Positions 62,029 through 64,000 of a stretch of DNA of 64,000 nucleotides are shown piece by piece. The notes beneath the pieces were generated by a model, which was not told where the DNA came from, ran no database searches, and saw only the letters and a list, made by a program, of their open reading frames with translations. The stretch spans positions 5,149,501-5,213,500 of the forward strand of contig NZ_CP108080.1 of NCBI RefSeq assembly GCF_036181745.1, in the 5' to 3' direction. Numbering within the stretch: position 1 is the stretch's first letter; every line of letters begins with the position of its first letter. The DNA comes from Streptomyces sp. NBC_00259. GTDB taxonomy: Bacteria; Actinomycetota; Actinomycetes; Streptomycetales; Streptomycetaceae. Position numbers and translations under genes: made by a program.

Positions 62029-63312
62029 GTGAAGCGCAAGCTCATCGCGGCGATCGGCGTCGCGGGCATGATGGTCGGCATTGTCGCGTGCGGTTCCGAG
62101 AGCGACAAGGGCGGGGACAAGGCGGGGGCGGACGTCAAGGAGCTCACCGTCTGGCTGACGGTCGACGCCCAGAACAACTGGCCCGACCTGGTCAAGGCGG
62201 CGGACGCCGCGGTCGTCAAGAAGCACCCCGGCATCAAGATCAAGCACGAGTACTACGGCTGGCCGGACAAGAACGCCAAGCTCGACGCCGTCCTCGCCAC
62301 CGACAAGGCCCCCGACGTCGTCGAGATGGGCAACACCGAGATGCTCGGCTACATGGTGAAGGGCGCCTTCGCCGAGGTCGACCCGAAGCAGTTCGAGCAG
62401 TCCGACGCCTGGCTGGACGGCCTCAAGGAGTCCGTCACCTACGACGGCAAGACGTACGGCGTCCCGTACTACGCCGGTGGCCGTGTCGGCACCTGGCGCA
62501 AGGACATCGCCGCCGAGGTCGGCGTGAAGGCCACTCCGAAGACCTACGCGGAGCTGACCGCCGCCCTGGACAAGATCCAGAAGAAGAAGGGCGCCAAGTT
62601 CAGCGCCTGGTACCAGCCTTCGCCCGACTGGTACGCCGCGATGTCCTTCGTCTACGGTGCCGGCGGCTCCATCGCCAAGGAAGAGGGCGGCCAGTGGAAG
62701 GCGAACCTCTCCTCCCCCGAGTCCATCAAGGGCCTGAACGAGTACAAGTCGATCCTCGACACGTACATGCACGGTGACAAGACGAAGGACGAGTCCGACC
62801 GTCACATCGTCTTCGGCCAGGGCAACGCCGCCACCATCTTCGGCGCGGCCTGGGAGGGCGGCGCCGCCGCAGCTCCTGAGACCGACAAGGTCGGCAAGCT
62901 CGCCGACAAGCTCGAGACCTTCGTGATGCCCGGCCCGTCCGGCAAGCCGCTCCCCGTCTTCCTCGGCGGTTCGGACCTCGCCATCCCGGTCAAGTCCAAG
63001 GCGCAGGGCGCCGCGGCCGAGTGGATCAACGCCTTCACCGGCGCCCAGGGCCAGAAGGGTCTGCTCGCCAAGGGCAACCTGCCCAACAACAAGACGGACC
63101 TCGCGACGCTGAAGAACGACCCGAAGACGGTCGTCCCGGCCACCGCCGCGGAGTCCAACTGGTTCGTCCCGATGGCACCGGGCTGGGGTCAGGTCGAGAA
63201 GGCCCAGACCCTGAAGACCATGCTCCAGGAGATCGGCACCGGCAAGAAGTCGGTCGAGGAGGCCGCCAAGGCGGCCGACGAGGCGATCGACAAGGTCATC
63301 AACACCAAGTGA
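62029..63312 (+). CDS. dasA: chitobiose-binding lipoprotein DasA
   Basis: A 427-residue solute-binding protein for N,N'-diacetylchitobiose. The lipoprotein signal is MKRKLIAAIGVAGMMVGIVA with Cys near 21 (VACGSE). The mature part is a family-1 binding protein: LTVWLTVDAQNNW, APDVVEMGNTEMLGYMVKGA, YAGGRVGTWRKDIAAEVG and FLGGSDLAIPVKSKAQGAA. The GTG at 62029 has GAGGAGG five bases upstream. It is repressed by DasR through two dre sites. Confidence 0.94.
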   Translation: MKRKLIAAIGVAGMMVGIVACGSESDKGGDKAGADVKELTVWLTVDAQNNWPDLVKAADAAVVKKHPGIKIKHEYYGWPDKNAKLDAVLATDKAPDVVEMGNTEMLGYMVKGAFAEVDPKQFEQSDAWLDGLKESVTYDGKTYGVPYYAGGRVGTWRKDIAAEVGVKATPKTYAELTAALDKIQKKKGAKFSAWYQPSPDWYAAMSFVYGAGGSIAKEEGGQWKANLSSPESIKGLNEYKSILDTYMHGDKTKDESDRHIVFGQGNAATIFGAAWEGGAAAAPETDKVGKLADKLETFVMPGPSGKPLPVFLGGSDLAIPVKSKAQGAAAEWINAFTGAQGQKGLLAKGNLPNNKTDLATLKNDPKTVVPATAAESNWFVPMAPGWGQVEKAQTLKTMLQEIGTGKKSVEEAAKAADEAIDKVINTK

Positions 63313-63318
63313 CCTTCC

Positions 63319-63351
63319 GCAGGGCCTCGTCGGTCACCGACGGGGCCCTGC
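63319..63351 (+). terminator. intercistronic hairpin between dasA and dasB
   Basis: A 15-bp stem (GCAGGGCCTCGTCGG, one U-G pair) with a TCA loop lies between dasA and dasB. It has no U-tract. It may stabilise dasA mRNA or attenuate readthrough into dasBC, a common way to make more binding protein than permease. Confidence 0.65.
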
Positions 63352-63384
63352 TCCGTACGAGGAGAGGGACCCTGGGAGCACCCG

Positions 63385-64000
63385 ATGAGTGCCGCAGAGA
63401 CAACCACTGCCAAGGTGCCGCCGATGCGGCCGTCGAAAGCCCCCGGCGCCGGGGCCGGGACCGGGGGAGCCGGTAACCGGGGCAAGCAGCGACGCACGGG
63501 CGGGGCCGCGCTGCCGTGGGGCCTGCTCGCGCCCTGTCTGCTGATCCTGCTGCTGGTCCTCGGCTATCCGCTGGTCCGGCTGGTCACCCTCTCCTTCCAG
63601 AAGTTCGGACAGCCGCAGCTGTGGGGCTTCCAGGAGGCCGAGTCGGTCGGCTTCGCGAACTTCACCAAGATCCTCGGTGACGCCGAGTTCTGGGCCGTCG
63701 TCGTGCGTACGGTGGTCTTCGCCGTCGGCTCGGTCGTCCTCACCATGGTCCTCGGCATGCTGATAGCCCTGCTGCTGCAGCGTGTCTCCGGCTGGGTGAA
63801 GACCCTGATCAACATCGCGCTCGTGGCGAGCTGGGGCATGCCGATCATCGTCGCCACCGCCATCTTCAAGTGGCTCTTCGACACCGACTACGGCGTGCTC
63901 AACTGGCTGCTCAGCCGACTGCCCGGGGTCGACATGATCGGGCACAACTGGTTCGCCAGCGGCCCGCAGGGTCTCGCCGTCATCATGCTGCTGGTCGTCT
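63385..64000 (+). CDS. dasB: ABC sugar permease DasB (partial)
   Basis: The first ~205 residues of an ABC transporter permease, cut by the window end. A basic N-terminal tail (KAPGAGAGTGGAGNRGKQRR) precedes the first helix (LPWGLLAPCLLILLLVLGYP). LVRLVTLSFQKFGQPQLWGF, FWAVVVRTVVFAVGSVVLTM and ALVASWGMPIIVATAIFKWL are typical of MalF-type permeases. The ATG has GGGAG upstream. Together with DasA and the downstream DasC it imports chitobiose. Confidence 0.9.
   Translation, partial: MSAAETTTAKVPPMRPSKAPGAGAGTGGAGNRGKQRRTGGAALPWGLLAPCLLILLLVLGYPLVRLVTLSFQKFGQPQLWGFQEAESVGFANFTKILGDAEFWAVVVRTVVFAVGSVVLTMVLGMLIALLLQRVSGWVKTLINIALVASWGMPIIVATAIFKWLFDTDYGVLNWLLSRLPGVDMIGHNWFASGPQGLAVIMLLVV

Overview
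The window is typical actinobacterial chromosome, almost certainly Streptomyces. It has very high GC, strongly GC-biased third codon positions, many GTG starts and several leaderless starts. It carries a set of Streptomyces marker genes: adnB/adnA, wblC (whiB7), catR-catA, sigR-rsrA, nrdAB behind a cobalamin riboswitch, and dasR-dasAB. I see no insertion sequence, prophage, CRISPR array or rRNA operon. Apart from one frameshifted acetyltransferase, the genes look intact.

Region 1 (1-29,700) is a DNA-repair and antibiotic-resistance neighbourhood. From memory of the Mycobacterium tuberculosis Rv3193c-Rv3204 block, the gene content is largely conserved. In order it holds: an alkyltransferase-like protein; the helicase-nuclease subunits AdnB and AdnA with a lipoprotein gene between them; an M20 dipeptidase; NudC; an SDR oxidoreductase; a mycoredoxin with a sigma-R promoter; UvrD2; the wblC leader (upstream ORF plus attenuator) and WblC; an overlapping ThiF-like protein/ABC1 kinase pair; a YgjP-type metallopeptidase; a TerD-AIM24 fusion followed by two more AIM24 genes; a NUDIX hydrolase coupled to a DUF2342 zinc metalloprotease; an epimerase; MoaE; a small membrane protein; a PDZ-Lon (S16) protease; and a PPA1309-type protein.

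Region 2 (29,700-46,900) begins with a large UPF0182 membrane protein and a Sel1-repeat protein that lies between two identical initiator tRNA genes. The divergent catR/catA pair follows, with its operator inside the catA promoter. After that come a CBS protein, a LysR regulator with an epimerase, hisN, a TetR regulator that overlaps an SMR exporter tail to tail, rsgA-aroA, an M50-like membrane peptidase, an SRAP protein and an alpha/beta hydrolase.

Region 3 (46,900-58,300) holds the thiol-stress module sigR-rsrA, with an autoregulatory promoter and a 55-residue N-terminal extension. It also holds two overlapping HD-domain membrane proteins, a TPR protein, peptide deformylase, a secreted D-Ala-D-Ala carboxypeptidase, and the class Ia ribonucleotide reductase genes nrdAB. 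The nrdAB leader carries tandem NrdR boxes and a B12 riboswitch. A frameshifted GNAT gene lies upstream of nrdA.

Region 4 (58,300-64,000) holds the cstA-ybdD carbon-starvation pair and the divergent dasR/dasA-dasB chitobiose uptake locus with two dre operators. dasB runs off the end of the window.

Taken together, the window links DNA-break processing, redox control (SigR, mycoredoxin, CatR), ribosome-antibiotic sensing (WblC), dNTP supply and nutrient sensing. Most of these are known systems. The less described signals are the nrdB translation-start hairpin, the TerD/AIM24 array, the Sel1 gene between tRNAs, the 110-codon wblC upstream ORF, and small tandem duplications at gene ends.
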